From contig NW_002476365.1 of the NCBI RefSeq assembly GCF_000189635.1, positions 620,001 through 684,000 on the forward strand: a stretch of DNA of 64,000 nt, given 5' to 3'. Positions 38,143 to 51,425 of the stretch are shown one piece after another. Numbering within the stretch: the stretch's first letter is position 1; each line of letters starts with the position of its first letter. Below the pieces are notes generated by a model, which saw only the letters and a list, made by a program, of their open reading frames with translations, had not been told where the DNA came from and did no database searches. The position numbers were made by a program, and so were the translations under genes. The DNA comes from Tetrahymena thermophila SB210 (taxonomy: Eukaryota; Ciliophora; Oligohymenophorea; Hymenostomatida; Tetrahymenidae).

Positions 38143-38913
38143 AAATTAATAAATTGTTTTATTTTAATGGTTATTTAAAAATATATTATTCTTAGTTAGA
38201 TTGGTATATATTAGAAAAATATCTTTAATTTAAGATTGGTTGATTTTGAAAAAATCTTTTAATATAATATTTGAAAAGAAATAAAATATTTTTTAAAAAA
38301 TGCTTATGCAACTTTCAATTAAAGAAATAAACTAAAATGTATGAAGTTAAAATGCTTAAACTTTACATGATTCTTATTATTCCAAAAAATTAACTAATAC
38401 TTAAAATAGTTATTTTTAGTAAAAGTATCATAAATTTTATAAAATTTGTTTTAATTATTAAATTTATTATTTAATATGAATTTGATAAATATTTATAATT
38501 TAACTTTTTCAAAGATAAGATTTAAGTTTAATAATTAACAAATTGTTTATTTGAATGGTTTTTAAAAAATCTTTTCATCTTTTTAAGATTGGTATATATT
38601 AGAAAAATATAATTAATTTAAGATTGGTTGATTTTGAAAAAATCTTTTAATATAATATTTGAAAAGGAATACAATATTTTTTAAAAAATGCTTATGTAAC
38701 TTTCAATTAAAAAAATAAATTAAAATGTATGAAGTTAAAATGCTTAAACTTTACATGATTCTTATTATTCCAAAAAATTAACTAATACATAAAATAGTTA
38801 TTTTTAGTCAAAGTATCATAAAAATTTGTTTAATTATTATATTTATTATTTAATAAGTATTTGATAAATATTTATAATTTAACTTTTTCAAAGATAAGTT
38901 TTAAGTTTAATTT
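38143..38913. repeat. Large tandem duplication, two copies, about 388-bp period
   Basis: Copy 1 (about 38143-38532) and copy 2 (about 38531-38913) share long identical blocks. One begins AGATTGGTATATATTAG at 38198 and 38586; another, around TTTACATGATTC, follows. Differences are a few substitutions and short indels, so the duplication is fairly recent. No open frame runs through the unit and no terminal inverted repeats are seen, so there is no sign of a transposon. Confidence 0.88.
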
Positions 38914-39369
38914 AGTAAACTTATTATTTTAAATAATACTAAAATCATTTCTTAAAGTTTTCATTATTTTTGTATTATTTTTAAGAAATTGTTACTATTA
39001 AGTGTAAATAGCTCTGAAAAAGCCAATAAATGCTGACAATACAATTAAAATTCAAAAAAAATTATACTAATTCTGACTTGAAGTTTAATTGAAGTAATAA
39101 ATATTACAAATTTTATTCGAAGGTGAAAAGCAAAATTTTTTTCTTATCAGAATCTGTTTTTTGCCTATTCACGCTAAATAAATATTATTATTGATACAAA
39201 GAATTACATCTAATATATTAGTTAATCTAAAAGAGATATCAATAGATAATATCAACATTATTAAAAATTTTATAAAGAAAACACAAAAACTTAGTATACA
39301 AATATCCTGAAAGAAAATATAATCAATCAAAAAAAAAAATTATAATTTTAAAGCAGGTCATTAATATAA

Positions 39370-42300
39370 ATGGATAAATTAGGAAAGACTACGTTAGGAA
39401 ACACTAATGCGAAGGACTGTAAACTGAATGATGATATTTAATTAATTATGAGTAAGCATAAAGATGTTCCTCCAGAGGATATTAGGCCTTTAAATATAGA
39501 AATCTATTATACATAAGACCACATAGTAGGATTTTAGAGTGTTTACTAATTGATAGATTAAAAAAAAAAGAATAACAAAAAGAGAAAAATTAATGACAAA
39601 ATCACATTTGAGTTAGAAGGACATAAATCAAAAGGTTCTAAATTTTTCAGTGTTTAAAGCGAAGTAATAAATTTAGGGCCACAAGAGAATATTACAAAAA
39701 TTTTTGGCATTTCAACTGATCAAATAGATAAAATTTCTTTTACAACAGATTAAGGAAGAAGTTTTAATTTTCCTCCAAACAATCCTATTAATCCTAAGCT
39801 ACAATTAAATAGATAATTTTATTTCGAGCTTCCTGTGCAATCAAATATTGTTGGATTCAAAGTAGGCTACTCAAGATTCCTAAATTACTTAGAAATTATG
39901 TACAACATTAATCAATCTTAATAATAAAAAAATTAAAATTTTGCATTGAATTTAAGCTAAAACCAAAGCAACATGCAAGTTTCCTAAAGTATTCAAAATT
40001 AGAATAATGGCTTAAATGCCAATAATGTGCTTCCCAATTAGTAAATGAATTTATTTAATTAAAACTCTCAACAAAAATATGGGTAACCTGCTTTATAATA
40101 ACCAAATTTTAATTATCCACCAGCTCCTTAAAACTAACCACAACCTGAATAATAAAATGCACTATATAACTATCCTACTGAATCTTAGATAAATAGTCTA
40201 AGTAAGCCTTAAGCTACTGTCTAATAAAATAATATTAATAATCAGCAATACTAAGTATCAAACAACCAATTTTAACAAAATAACTTTTAAAATAATCAAT
40301 ACAACCATTAAAACATTTACTAACCTTAACAAAAATATTAACAATAATAAAATTTGTTTCCTTCTCTAAATTAAATGAATCAAAATTAAAATTTTGGCTA
40401 ATAACAATTTATCTAACAACAATAACTGCAGTAATAATATTATCCACCTGCACCTCCACCACCTGTAGATCAATCTTTTTTTGATTATCCTATGGCACCT
40501 TAAAATAACACAAATTAAAATCAAAGTTACCAAAATACAATTTAAAGGTCTAATACTATGCAGATTTCAAATAATTATGAAGGAAGCAATAGATATGGAA
40601 ACAATAATTTTTTAAATGGAGCGGGCTTGATTAGCAACAATCAAAATTAATTTAATTAGTAGAATGGTGGATTATATAACTAAAATATCCCTTTAATGAG
40701 AGGGTAATCGCTTTAAGTTTAACCTATTAAAGAAAATAATGAGGCATACATTGCATAAGAACTAAGAAGGATATTATTCTCTGAAAATCTTCTTGGTAAA
40801 TTAACTATAAAAGAGCATAAAGTAATTTAAAATCAGTCTTCTCTTATTGGAATGGTAGTTCCTGCTCATGTGGCTTATATTATTGAGGTAGAGAGTACTA
40901 TTTAACCTAATCAAGAAAAAGTCCTTGTTGAGAGAAGATATAAAGAATTCAATGCTTTGAGAGAATGTCTGATTGAATCACTTCCTGGATTACCAATACC
41001 TTTGATTCCTGTTAAATAACTAGGTAAAAAGATAGATGATAAATTGATATTAGAACGTAAAGAAGAGCTGTAAATATTCCTTGATGAAATCGTATTTTTC
41101 AACCCTATTTTTAAATTTAAGGGAACTTAGCTCTTCTTAGACCCAAAAATAAACACTAAAACTTTATTAAGCGAATTAGAAAAGATAAAAGATTCTGTTT
41201 CTGGAAAGAATTAAAAATTATTACTCGTTGATTATAAAAGAATTTTTGCCTGCATTGATAGCTATCAATTAAAGCAAAGTATGATAGATGAAGTTGAAGG
41301 ATTCAAAAACATGATAGTAAAAAAATAAGAAAAACTTGAGAAATTAGTAAATAAAGCTCAGTAAACCAAAGAAATGATGAATACTTATTATAGCTTCTTG
41401 AATAATTTCAAAAAAAATTTTATAAAAGACTATGAAGAGCAAGTCCTGTAGGGATATAAACTTATTGATGGAAAATAGCTTCAAGTATAAAATTAGAATA
41501 AATAATCTCAAATGAGCGATTAAGACATAATGGTTTAGCAAACTCATATTAGTAGTTAAAGATTTATCCTATAATACAATATTATACTTAGAGAGCATAG
41601 GATATTAGCAGAGTTCATAAGATTATTCTCTTTCTAAAATTAGCTTGTTTAAAATTATCTCAAGCAATCTTAAAAATTGCTCAAAACGAAAATTCAATCA
41701 GAGTCTATCGAAATTTAAACTGAGATGAATTACAATAAATGGATGGAGCTTTTCATCACTAAAATTTTATATTTCTTTTACATCCCTTTCCATAAAAGAG
41801 ACCAGACAAAAAGATATCTAAAAACAGTTAGCGGTGTTTCAGAAATTGAGAAGTAAAACAATGACAACATGCGCTAATACTGGATTTTTGTAATGCTTAG
41901 AGAGTAAATTGAATTTGAATAAGTATAGGCATAGTACAAAGAAAAAGATGACTATTTAGTAGCTCTTAAGGTATAATCTGAGATAAAAAAGGAAGAATAA
42001 AAAAAAAAATTATTCTAATAAACTCTATAAATGCAACAGTAAAGTTAATAATAAGATACTGGCCATAACTAAATGAGTTAGTAAAATTAATAATAACAAT
42101 AATTACTATAAAGTTAATAGCATTAGCTAAATAATTATTAATGTCTACCAAACGATAATTAATACTTATAGTAAACTCTAGGAAATCCTGCAGGTGTTGA
42201 AGATTTATACAATTACCCACCAGCCCAATCAGATTAAACCTAGCATTAAGATCCAAATACAGAAAATCACATGCAATTATATAGCTAATTAACAGAAGAA

Positions 42301-42822
42301 TAAAAAAATAATTAAAGTTCATAATAGTACAGTAATTATTTCTCTCATTATTAAAAACCTTAGCAGAGCCAGCTAAGCTATAATAATGTAATGAGCTAAA
42401 TTAAAAACTAAATTTCTAATACACCTCAAAATAGCTAACAGTAAGTGATAAGCCACTAGAATGAAAAAGATTAAGAATTCATGAATGAATTTGTTTAATA
42501 ACAAGCTAATTAAGGATAGCTATTTGTGAGCTCTTAGCCAAACAATCAAGCAAAATAAAAGCTGATAAACTAAAAAAATGATGATGTTTTCCAACAATTA
42601 TTTTTAGAGCAACTATAAATAAATGAAATTTCAGTTGATTAAATAAATAATGAATAGAATAATGCAGACATAAATCATGAGGAAAATTAGTAAAAAGAAC
42701 AAGAAAATTAATAATTTTTATAATAACAACAGTATTAACAACATCAAAATTAATAATAATATGAATATCAATAACAATAATAAGAAGAAGAACAAGTAGA
42801 AAGATAATTACTTTGCGAATGA
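39370..42822 (+). CDS. Q-rich sorting nexin with PX and BAR-like domains (intronless, 1,150 aa)
   Basis: One unbroken frame of 1,151 codons from ATG 39370 to TGA 42820-42822, containing well over one hundred TAA/TAG glutamines. Residues 1-190 are a globular unknown region. Residues about 195-430 are Asn/Gln/Pro-rich and low in complexity. The PX domain lies at about 480-595: PAHVAYIIEVES, the PtdIns3P-binding RRYKEF at 522-527, the proline loop LPGLPIPLIP, then LILERKEELQIFLDEI and FNPIF. A helical BAR-like region (about 605-875) follows, and the tail is again Gln-rich. Sorting nexins of this plan bind endosomal PtdIns3P and shape tubules in retromer-type recycling. The low-complexity arms may drive assembly or condensation, which is inference. 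The lack of introns contrasts with the intron-rich neighbours. Confidence 0.87.
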
Positions 42823-44698
42823 AATAATTAATTAATTAATATCTATTTTAATTAATTAATTACTAAAAATTAATAAAAAATACATTTAAAAATATTAAAT
42901 TTTTCTTTTATCTATAACAAATTAATTTAATAAATATTATTAAATATATAAAATTCTATCTATTTATCTCACTTATTATTATTTTAGCTAATTCCTATTC
43001 TAGTTATTTATGATTATTCTTAAAATCAATTTAAAGCATAAAATGTAAGCAATAAGGTGCATTGTATAATTAGTGAATCTACACTATTTTTAATAACAGT
43101 TATTTCTTAAAAAACTTTTTTTATTTTTCATGAATAAAGTCTACTGGAGTGATAAATAAATTTACTTTTCCATTTATTTAAGACATAATTATATTATTTT
43201 AAATTATAACTTATTAATTTATCAAATTAATTTTTATTTTCTCTGTAAATTCAATAAATTAGTTGGATTTGTGTTCTTTAAATCCATAAGATTTCTAAAT
43301 ATATTTTAACCATTTCTATTTCTATTACATTTGTTATTAATCCATTTTATTTTATCTTGCATACTTGAAATCTTTGCTGGTATTCTAATCAACATAGGCA
43401 GATTGTATGTCTTAATTAATTTTTTTTAAATTCAAAATTATTGAATGCGAATTAATTAAGATTTTGATTAAAGTAGATTTTAAGTAAAATCCTATCCATA
43501 CAGATATTTTTAGAATTTTTCCTTCATTAGATTTAACATAATTTTATTTTTAAGAAACTTTCATATAGAAAATCTTTAGATGAGATATTTTTCAAATCAG
43601 AATTCAAAATATTACTTGAAATTAACATTTAAGCTTAACAAAATTTCTTTTTGACTTCAATAGCAAATCGAAAAGGTGGGAAATTGCATAAAACCTATTT
43701 TAGGAATTATCATAAAAAATTATCATTCTTTCTTTTTTGATTCAATTAAATTCTCTTGAAATAGAAAGAATGCACTTGTTTTAAAAGGCGTATAATAAAA
43801 ATATTAAAAATTTAATTAATTGCTTGAATTTAATTTCCTTCGAAAAAGCTTTTCATCTAAATATTGTAATCAAATATGAAATCAAGATGAGTTATGAAAT
43901 TTCTTTTAGATAAGTAATCAATCAATACTGAATTACTTTTTGATAAGAGAACGTTCAAATTAAATTGTCAAATCTTAAATTTTTTGCAAATCTAAAAAGT
44001 AAATATGTTTAATAAAAAAATTATATAAAATAAGAAAATTTGAAAAAAATAAAAGGATAAATTAATTTTTCACATATTATTTTGAATGTATTTTTAATAA
44101 AAAGCATCAAATAAACATAAAAAATTAATTTTTCAACTGATAATTCTAATCTAACTTGTTTATAAATATACCAAATATTTAATTAAGCAGATAAATTAAA
44201 AAATATATTTATTTGTATGATGCAATCTTTTTGCATTTATATATGTATATCGATTCAATTAAGTAACTTTATAAAAGAAAGGTGGGGTGAAAAAAAGAAA
44301 ATTTTGTTATTATTATTTATTTTAATTAATTAATTAAGAATAATGCAAAGTTCATTCTTTCTTCTCCTTTGATTTTTACCTATACGAAGCTAATTTAAAT
44401 ACTACATCAATATCAATTAATCATAAATGAATTATTGCAAAAAAAATTATTAAAATATATAACAATTAAAGAAATCAGAATATTAATCAATCAATCAATC
44501 AAAAACTATCTATCTACCTCTTTATCTTTCTTCTTTTTCAAGTTAAATATATCAAAAATAATTCATTCTAATAGATCTCGCAAATATTAGCTAGCAAAAT
44601 CCAAATATAGAAATCATTACAAATATCAAGAAATTTAAAATACATACAGGAATCTTCAAAAAAAGAGATAATAAAAGAAAAAAGAGTGATAAACAAAA
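42823..44698. other. Long AT-rich spacer
   Basis: About 1.9 kb without a recognisable gene. The longest TGA-free stretches have no credible protein character. Simple repeats such as ATCAATCA occur near 44487. The promoter of the next gene should be at the right end. Confidence 0.45.
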
Positions 44699-46459
44699 AT
44701 GAATTCAAATTAAGATAACTTAAATGTGTCCATTAAGGACTATCTTAACAACAGCAATAATTTGCTCAGTACTAATTTTAGTGAGTAACAAACGTAATTA
44801 ATTATTTATTGATGATATTACATCTTTCTTATTTTAATTCTAGCGCAACTTATTTAACATGATTATTTTATCAAAAGATCTTGTTCAGATGACTCTTTTA
44901 GCAGCCACAGAATGAGCAATATTGACATTTCCTTCCCATTAGATTTAATTTAAGTTAAAAACGTAAAAAGATGCTCTATAGAAAGAAATCAAAAACAAAA
45001 GAGTTAGTAAAACAAACTTAGAATGAAAAGACAATCTTCCCTTGTAGATGTTGTCACAGAAGAAGTAAGAGGCGAACAAGAAAAATAAGAAAAAATTACA
45101 AATGTAAAACTTTTTATCATTTATTATGGCCAAATTTTATATTTAAATTGACTTAACTCCCGTTACTCTTCTACAAAATGATATTAATGTTTTATGAAAT
45201 AAGTAAGTAAATAACAAAAGAATCTTTATCTTTTACTATTTATAATCAAAATATAAATAACAATCAATGAAATTAGTTAAGCAAAAAATTTTTTAAATGC
45301 ATCTTCAAGCAAGCCACATTCATTATATTTTCTAAAATTATTCATCATAGCTAACACTTTTATAATTTAGCTAATTTCATTAGAAACGGAGTAACTTGAA
45401 TTTTTATTACCATTCTAATTTGCGTTATAATAATCAAAAAAATTAATTTTTTTCCGTTAGTTAAAAGAAATATTGGATAAAATTTTTTATAACAATAAAA
45501 TAATTAAATTATTACTGCTTTTAAATAAAATATTAAAAATATATTTGATATGATAAACAGCAGAAACGTAGAGTTTTTCCTCACTTAAAATTGATTTTCG
45601 ATGATGGAGAAAAGAGTGAAGATTCAGAAATCTAATTGCAGATTTAGAGATCAAGATGTAAAAGTGCAGAAAAACTTGGAAGAATTCTTGACGAAGTTGA
45701 CGAATGCAGTGAAATTTTGAATTAGGAAATTCTTGAATGCGATGAGGAAAAAAATTAGGATGATCAAATGAAATTAAGCGGTTTCCTTCATGTAGAAAAT
45801 TTAATTGATAAATAGGAGCCTGTTTTGGAAATACCTACTCCTAAGAAGCTCACAAGTATCAAGTCTAAAATGTATCAAACTAGTTAAGAAGATGTTATTA
45901 AAGAAGACTACGAAAAAGAAAACTACGTCAACGAAGAAAAAGTTGAATTTAAAGCTTCACAAAACTAGTTCATCTCTAACTAATCCAACTCTCCTAAATA
46001 CAGATTAAAGGTTGATGAAATTGATGACGATTTTAAGAAAAGTACCATAAAAAAGGGATACAGTGAAGAAAATTCTATCATCTTAGAAGAAGACGAAAAA
46101 GAAAATGACTAACTTAATGACATTCTTGAAAAAGTTAGATAAAAAATAGAAAAATAAGAATCTTTCCTTAAAAAAATATCAATGTAAATATTTTCTTCAA
46201 ATTTTTATGATTCATCCTATCTAAATACTTTTTTTTAATTAGGAAAAATGACGAAGTTGAAGATGATATGTATCAATCTAGAGGTGGCTTTGTTGGTTAA
46301 ATCGAAGAAATTGAAAACGATTGCGATGAAAAGTATTCATCTCAAGATGATGAAGATGATGAATCTCCAGAGAGAAAGAATAGATGTTGTGATTCTAATA
46401 AGAATAACTTTACTACTTAGAAATCTAACTCACCAAAATCTCCTTTAAAATAAGACTGA
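44699..46459 (+). CDS. Unrecognised acidic 392-residue protein
   Basis: Exons 44699-44780, 44844-45103, 45564-46183 and 46243-46459 join with consistent phases to 393 codons ending in TGA at 46457-46459. Intron 1 uses a GTGAGT donor; the last two start GTAAA. The protein begins MNSNQDNLNVSIKDYLNNSN. It has a basic, serine-rich section (about 30-110), then a strongly acidic, glutamate- and lysine-rich section with repeated EED/DDE clusters. There is no membrane segment, signal peptide or known domain. Composition suggests a largely disordered, possibly phosphorylated nuclear or scaffold protein, which is inference. I recognise no homologue. Confidence 0.65.
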
Positions 46460-48837
46460 AAAGCTTAAACATTAAAAAAATATTTATATAAAACTCACTC
46501 ACCACTATGTTGATCACTATTTCCATGAACCCTATATAAAAACTAATATTATATATATATAAAATCATAAATAAATAAAAGCTTTTCTTAAAATTCTCAC
46601 TCAAATTCCAAAATAACTTATTCGTTTAAATCAGGACTGTATAGCCAGCCAGCCAACAACCCTTCTTGGTCTTATTGTTCACACGAATCAATCATTTAAA
46701 AAGTGAATTAAAGTTGAAATAAAATATTCATTTCTAGCTTGAGTAAATAGAGGAATACTGATTTAATTAAATTAGCTACTTGGGCATTTGGCATAGAAAC
46801 TAAATAAAAAAATAGATTTATTCATTTCTGAATACATTTATAATTTTAATCATTAACTCTATATAAAAATTATCTTTTGATACCTATTCAAATAATTTAA
46901 TAATTAAAATTACAAATTAATGAAAATAATTTAAACAATGAATCTAAATATGTTAAATATTGTGCTTATACAAGAAATTGTATGTATGTATCTATGTATG
47001 TAATTAATTAAATAAATAAATAATATTGTAAATAATTGATTTATAATTATTTATTAAAATTTATTTTTTCATTCACATTTCAAAATAATTCTGAAATGCT
47101 TTGACAGACAATTCATCAATTTCAGTTTTTTTACAAATAAATTATAAAAACTAAATTAATAAATATTTTTTTAAAAAAATATATACTATCATCCTTTCGT
47201 TCTCAATATAATTTGAAAATTTAAAAAGTTTTTTTTCTCAACCAAAAAAAAAATTCTTTATAAAAGGTAAAAACATGATTGGGAATGCATTAGTATATGA
47301 GCCATTACAGTAAATGTATCATTTAATAAAAGTAAGCTTAAAAAGTAAATTTTTTTTTAATTTTATAATTCTATTAATATTCTTATAAGATAGAAAAAGA
47401 TAAATAATTTTATTTGATAAAATAAATATTTAAAGTGTTAGGTTACATATATCACCCTTCTTTTGTATAATCCTTAAAGATTATTTATTTAATTTTTTCA
47501 TTTTTGGTTATATAATTTTTGAAACTATGAAACATTTTTAATCAATATTTAAAAAAAAGAATCTTTTTTAAACAATCTATTTTTGAAACCATTCTTGTAG
47601 AATATTGTTGTCTTATTAAAAATAAATTATTTTTTGAGTTCTACAAAACTTTTTGTAAATTAGCCTGGCTATTGCTATTTAGATAGTAATAAAAATGTTC
47701 ACCTTTGTCTTATTCTTTTTTATATATTTTAAATATTTTAATAATCTTTTCACTAAATTTTTCATAATTTACTCCTAATAAATGACATTTTGAACAAGAT
47801 GAAATTTTTTTGGAATTTCAATCAGCTTTTTTTAAATTCTTTTAAGGCTTTTCTAATAAAAAACCGTTAAATTATTTTTAAAACTCATCATAATTCTATT
47901 TTATATTACCTCCAATTAAAATAAATCTTAATAAATTTTGGGAATTATTGATTTTTTATCTTCAAATGATTTAATCATTATTTACAAATTTTTAAATGAT
48001 TCTCTGTTCATTTAGTAAAAAAATAACATTTACTTAGGTAATTTTGATTTTTATTAATTAGGTTTTATGATCAATTTATTTGAAAAGATGTAAGATTTTA
48101 AAGATATTAATTATATAAAGTTAGTAAAAAAAATATTTTTTAATTCCTTTATAATTTACTGTAAAATTTTTTTAGAAATAAATAATTTCTGTTTTGAATA
48201 ATGAAATAAAAATATATTTAAAAAAAGAATATATTTATAGTCAATTACTGATATTAAATCATATTTATCTGATTTTTGATAGGTTTTCATCTATTTATTT
48301 AAAATTTTTTGTTAATTTTTTAAACAAATAAAATTTCATTTTAATCAAAACTTTTTTTAAAAATTTGAATAAACATTATGATAGGAAGTGTAAATAAAAC
48401 TGGCAATAACCTAAGAATAAAATTAGATTGATACTAGCTAAATTATAAATAAATTGGAATAACAGAATTAGCGATTATTATAATTTTATTTTTAGTTATC
48501 TACTGATTAGTTAATTTTGCATATTGACTTTTATAAATATTTATATATATTTTTAGTTTGATTGTAAGTATATTTATTTATTTATTTATTTATTTATTCT
48601 TCAATATTTTTATTAAATCTTTAAAACTATAATTTGATAAGTTATTATTATTTTGTTAAAGCAGAGTATTTATATTTAAATGAAAATTATTATTATTATT
48701 TATCTATTTATTTATTTATTTTTAAGCCTTTCATTTAATTAAGGATAAGCAATTTAAATATCAAAATGCTAGCTATGCAAATTTTCAGTAAGGAATTCAA
48801 TTAGAAATAAATAAAAGCAAGAATTTCATAGCAGAAC
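46460..48837. other. Long AT-rich spacer with simple repeats
   Basis: About 2.4 kb with no recognisable gene. A slightly GC-richer patch at 46630-46690 is probably 3' UTR of the preceding gene. TTTA and TTA microsatellites occur at about 48570-48600 and 48690-48722. Confidence 0.45.
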
Positions 48838-49470
48838 TCAAGATGACTGAGTACTGTCTTCAATCTAGACATCAAAAGAATATATTTCTTCAACCAAATC
48901 AACGTCTTTTCTCTTCAAGTATAAGTTAACATTTGTTTTTTTAGGACCGTCATAGTTGATAGGTACTCCAATTTGGATTCTAATATAAGTGAAACCTAAG
49001 AAATTTATAATAATTATAATAATTAATTGCTTGTCTAAACTAATGTAAACTCAATTGTTTTTATTATAAAGCGAATAGATAATTATTGCGCTCAATGAAT
49101 AAAAAAATTCCTAGTTTAATATTTTGGAGAAATTTGTTTGTTTTTAGAGTTAGTTAGAAAATATAAGGAAGCAAAGCAAGTAAGAAAGAAAGAAAGCTAT
49201 CAATAAATTACAATCAGCAATAACTTCAAAGTTTGATCTTTATCTGAAGTAAATTAAGGGACTATCTGAAACAAGTTTGTAGTGCACATCATGTTCATTT
49301 CTATTGGTATGTCTAATTTTCTTATTGACAAGCTATCCTCTATGTAAAGTTACTAAGCCCAAATTCTGATTATACCAAATTAAAGTTAATAAATCTATGA
49401 ATTAAATTATCGCTCGCTTTGCCTTTGCTTCAAATTTTAGCAAAGGAATGCAGCAATAAATTTCAAATTA
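48838..49470 (-). CDS. NPHP4: C-terminal part of a nephrocystin-4-like protein
   Basis: On the minus strand, an exon down to about 49212 and a last exon 48838-48995 (intron 48996-49211, joined across a TGT codon) encode one MSP/ASH-like beta domain ending in TGA. The blocks GQLVNKKIRHTN, YKLVSDSPLIYFRQRSNFEV, TYIRIQIGVP and NLYLKRKDVDLVEEIYSFDV follow, in order, the last about 90 residues of animal nephrocystin-4, which end in a similar EE..F.V strand. Nephrocystin-4 sits at the ciliary transition zone, where it helps gate protein entry. Upstream of about 49470 I cannot assemble an open, conserved frame, though the animal protein is over 1,400 residues. Either more exons are hidden in 49.5-51.4 kb or this is a truncated or decaying copy. 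The 49470 edge is approximate. Confidence 0.58.
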
Positions 49471-51425
49471 TATATTTTTTTTACTCTTTTGGGGATATCA
49501 TTCATCAAATGCTTAAGAACTTGACCCTATGAAACACAAATACCTTCTCCTATCATTTAATTTGATTTGTTGTATGTAATTTGATGTATTTATTTTAATT
49601 ATTTGTTTTTGTTTGTTTGTTTATTTGTTATTTGCAAATTAATTCAATTGATTAATATTAACTAAAAATAAATTATGAATATTTTTTTTATTGAATTAAG
49701 GTTTTTAAGATTTTTTTTGTCTATACCTTACCTAATCTTTAATCAAGATATATAGTATGATGACAGTCTATAAAGGAAAATAGCAAATTAATATTTTGGC
49801 TTGATATCAATTGATTGCTGTAAAATTCAATTATTTTTATTCATAGCTAGTTGCTTGTATGCTCATTAACATTAAATTTTTATCTTTAATTCTCATATCT
49901 ATTGAAATTTAAAGTAGTTAGTTATTGGAGGAATTGCATAATTTAGTTAATATAGTTGATTTGTGATTCAAACAGCAAGCATAAGTAGAAGCAAATATTG
50001 CGTAATATAAATTCTGTTATTTTTTTGTTTAAGTTGTTGCACAGAGTTGATATCTCTGATAATCAAAAATTTGAATTTACTCTGTTCTGAATTTCTTCTT
50101 TAAAATTTGTTAAGTTTTTGATTATTTTTTTGAATCTATGAATAAATATTTAGATATTCTTTTATATAGGAAGCACTTTTAAATGGTATTAGCCTGATTG
50201 CAACAAATTTATTTACACTTAATCAATTTTTTCTTTTAAAACACTTACAATTGACACTTTTTAAAATTAATTCTTTTACTATCTGAAATACTGAAATGAC
50301 CAACTTAATTCCATATCGGCTATTTTAAAAGTCTTAATTAGTTTAGTAAATTATCTTAATAATCATTAAGAAAATATCAGCGAATTTAATTAGATTTAAG
50401 TAATTGCTTCAACATCTAAATAGCTTTATTCCGTAATTTGGAATGTGACGAAATATATAATTCTATTAGATTTTACAACAAATGATATTCTTAAATTATA
50501 ACTGCAGAATATAATTAGGGTATTTATTGATAAAAATAGATTTTTAAGCAAGAATAATATCCTATCTTTATTAAATAACACATAAGACTATTTTATGCAA
50601 AATGTTCACTTTTTAAAAATCAAGTAACCAAGCATTATGCGTATTTTGTACTATTAATAAATTTACTAAACAAAGTAGACATTTATTGAAAAAAAAATAA
50701 AAGTCTAGCCTTTTAATTAATATATTTGATAGGCTGAATAATTAGTCCATTTAATACTATTTTTGCTACTCACAAAATTAGCTAGACTTCTTTGATAAGC
50801 ACAATTATCTTTTCCTAGAAAACAGATTCTAGCTTTACTTTTGTTAAGCAGGTTTTGAAAAAGTAATGATAAATTTGGTAAAAGTGTAAAAATCATAAGG
50901 AATAGATATGAAATCTGTGGGAATTATTATTTTTATCATAAATTTTAATTCAAAAGTTATTTATTAATATTAATTAGCTTTGTTTGATCCTCTTTTACAC
51001 ATTAGCGAAATAAAAAGAGTTTTGTAATAATCATTAAATCTTTAAATAAATCAAATTTGATTGTTTTTAAATTTATGTATTTCCTTTACTCAAAATATCT
51101 GGTATTCGTTTCACCATTTAATTTATTCATAGGAAAAAAGTAATGTTAAGAGCAAAGATTTGTGATCTTAATTAAACAATTAGAAGAAAAAAAGAGACAA
51201 ATATCTAAATTATTTACATACATCACCTTTACAATCTAAACAATTGAATAAGGGATAAATAAAAAATGAATTTATGCAAGCAAAGCAAACAAGCAGATAG
51301 GTATATAGATATTTATGTTGATGAATTAATATATTTTAACTAAAACTGAATTATTATAAAGTAAGACAATTATAAATTATATGTTAAGTTAGTGTGTTAT
51401 CTTTATATAAAATTAAAATATTCTA
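49471..51425. other. Unresolved stretch upstream of the nephrocystin-4-like exons
   Basis: About 2 kb between the nephrocystin-4-like domain and the stop of the HECT ligase gene. Several minus-strand frames of 40-70 codons are open (for example starting at an ATG near 51125), but no splicing I tried gives a conserved protein. It may hold diverged upstream exons, a pseudogene body or plain spacer. Confidence 0.35.

Larger units (their letters stand above)
37705..39369. other. Repeat-bearing AT-rich spacer
   Basis: No gene is seen. It holds two local duplications (listed separately), and near its right end the likely promoter of the PX-BAR gene. Confidence 0.45.

Noticed and set aside
41966-42322. 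A 118-codon minus-strand frame rich in I, N and F
   Set aside because: It is the antisense of the Gln-rich tail of the PX-BAR gene, where TAA/TAG repeats suppress stops on the other strand.
48773-49330. Plus-strand coding region starting near an ATG at 48766
   Set aside because: The frames are broken, and the minus strand of the same stretch encodes a recognisable conserved domain.
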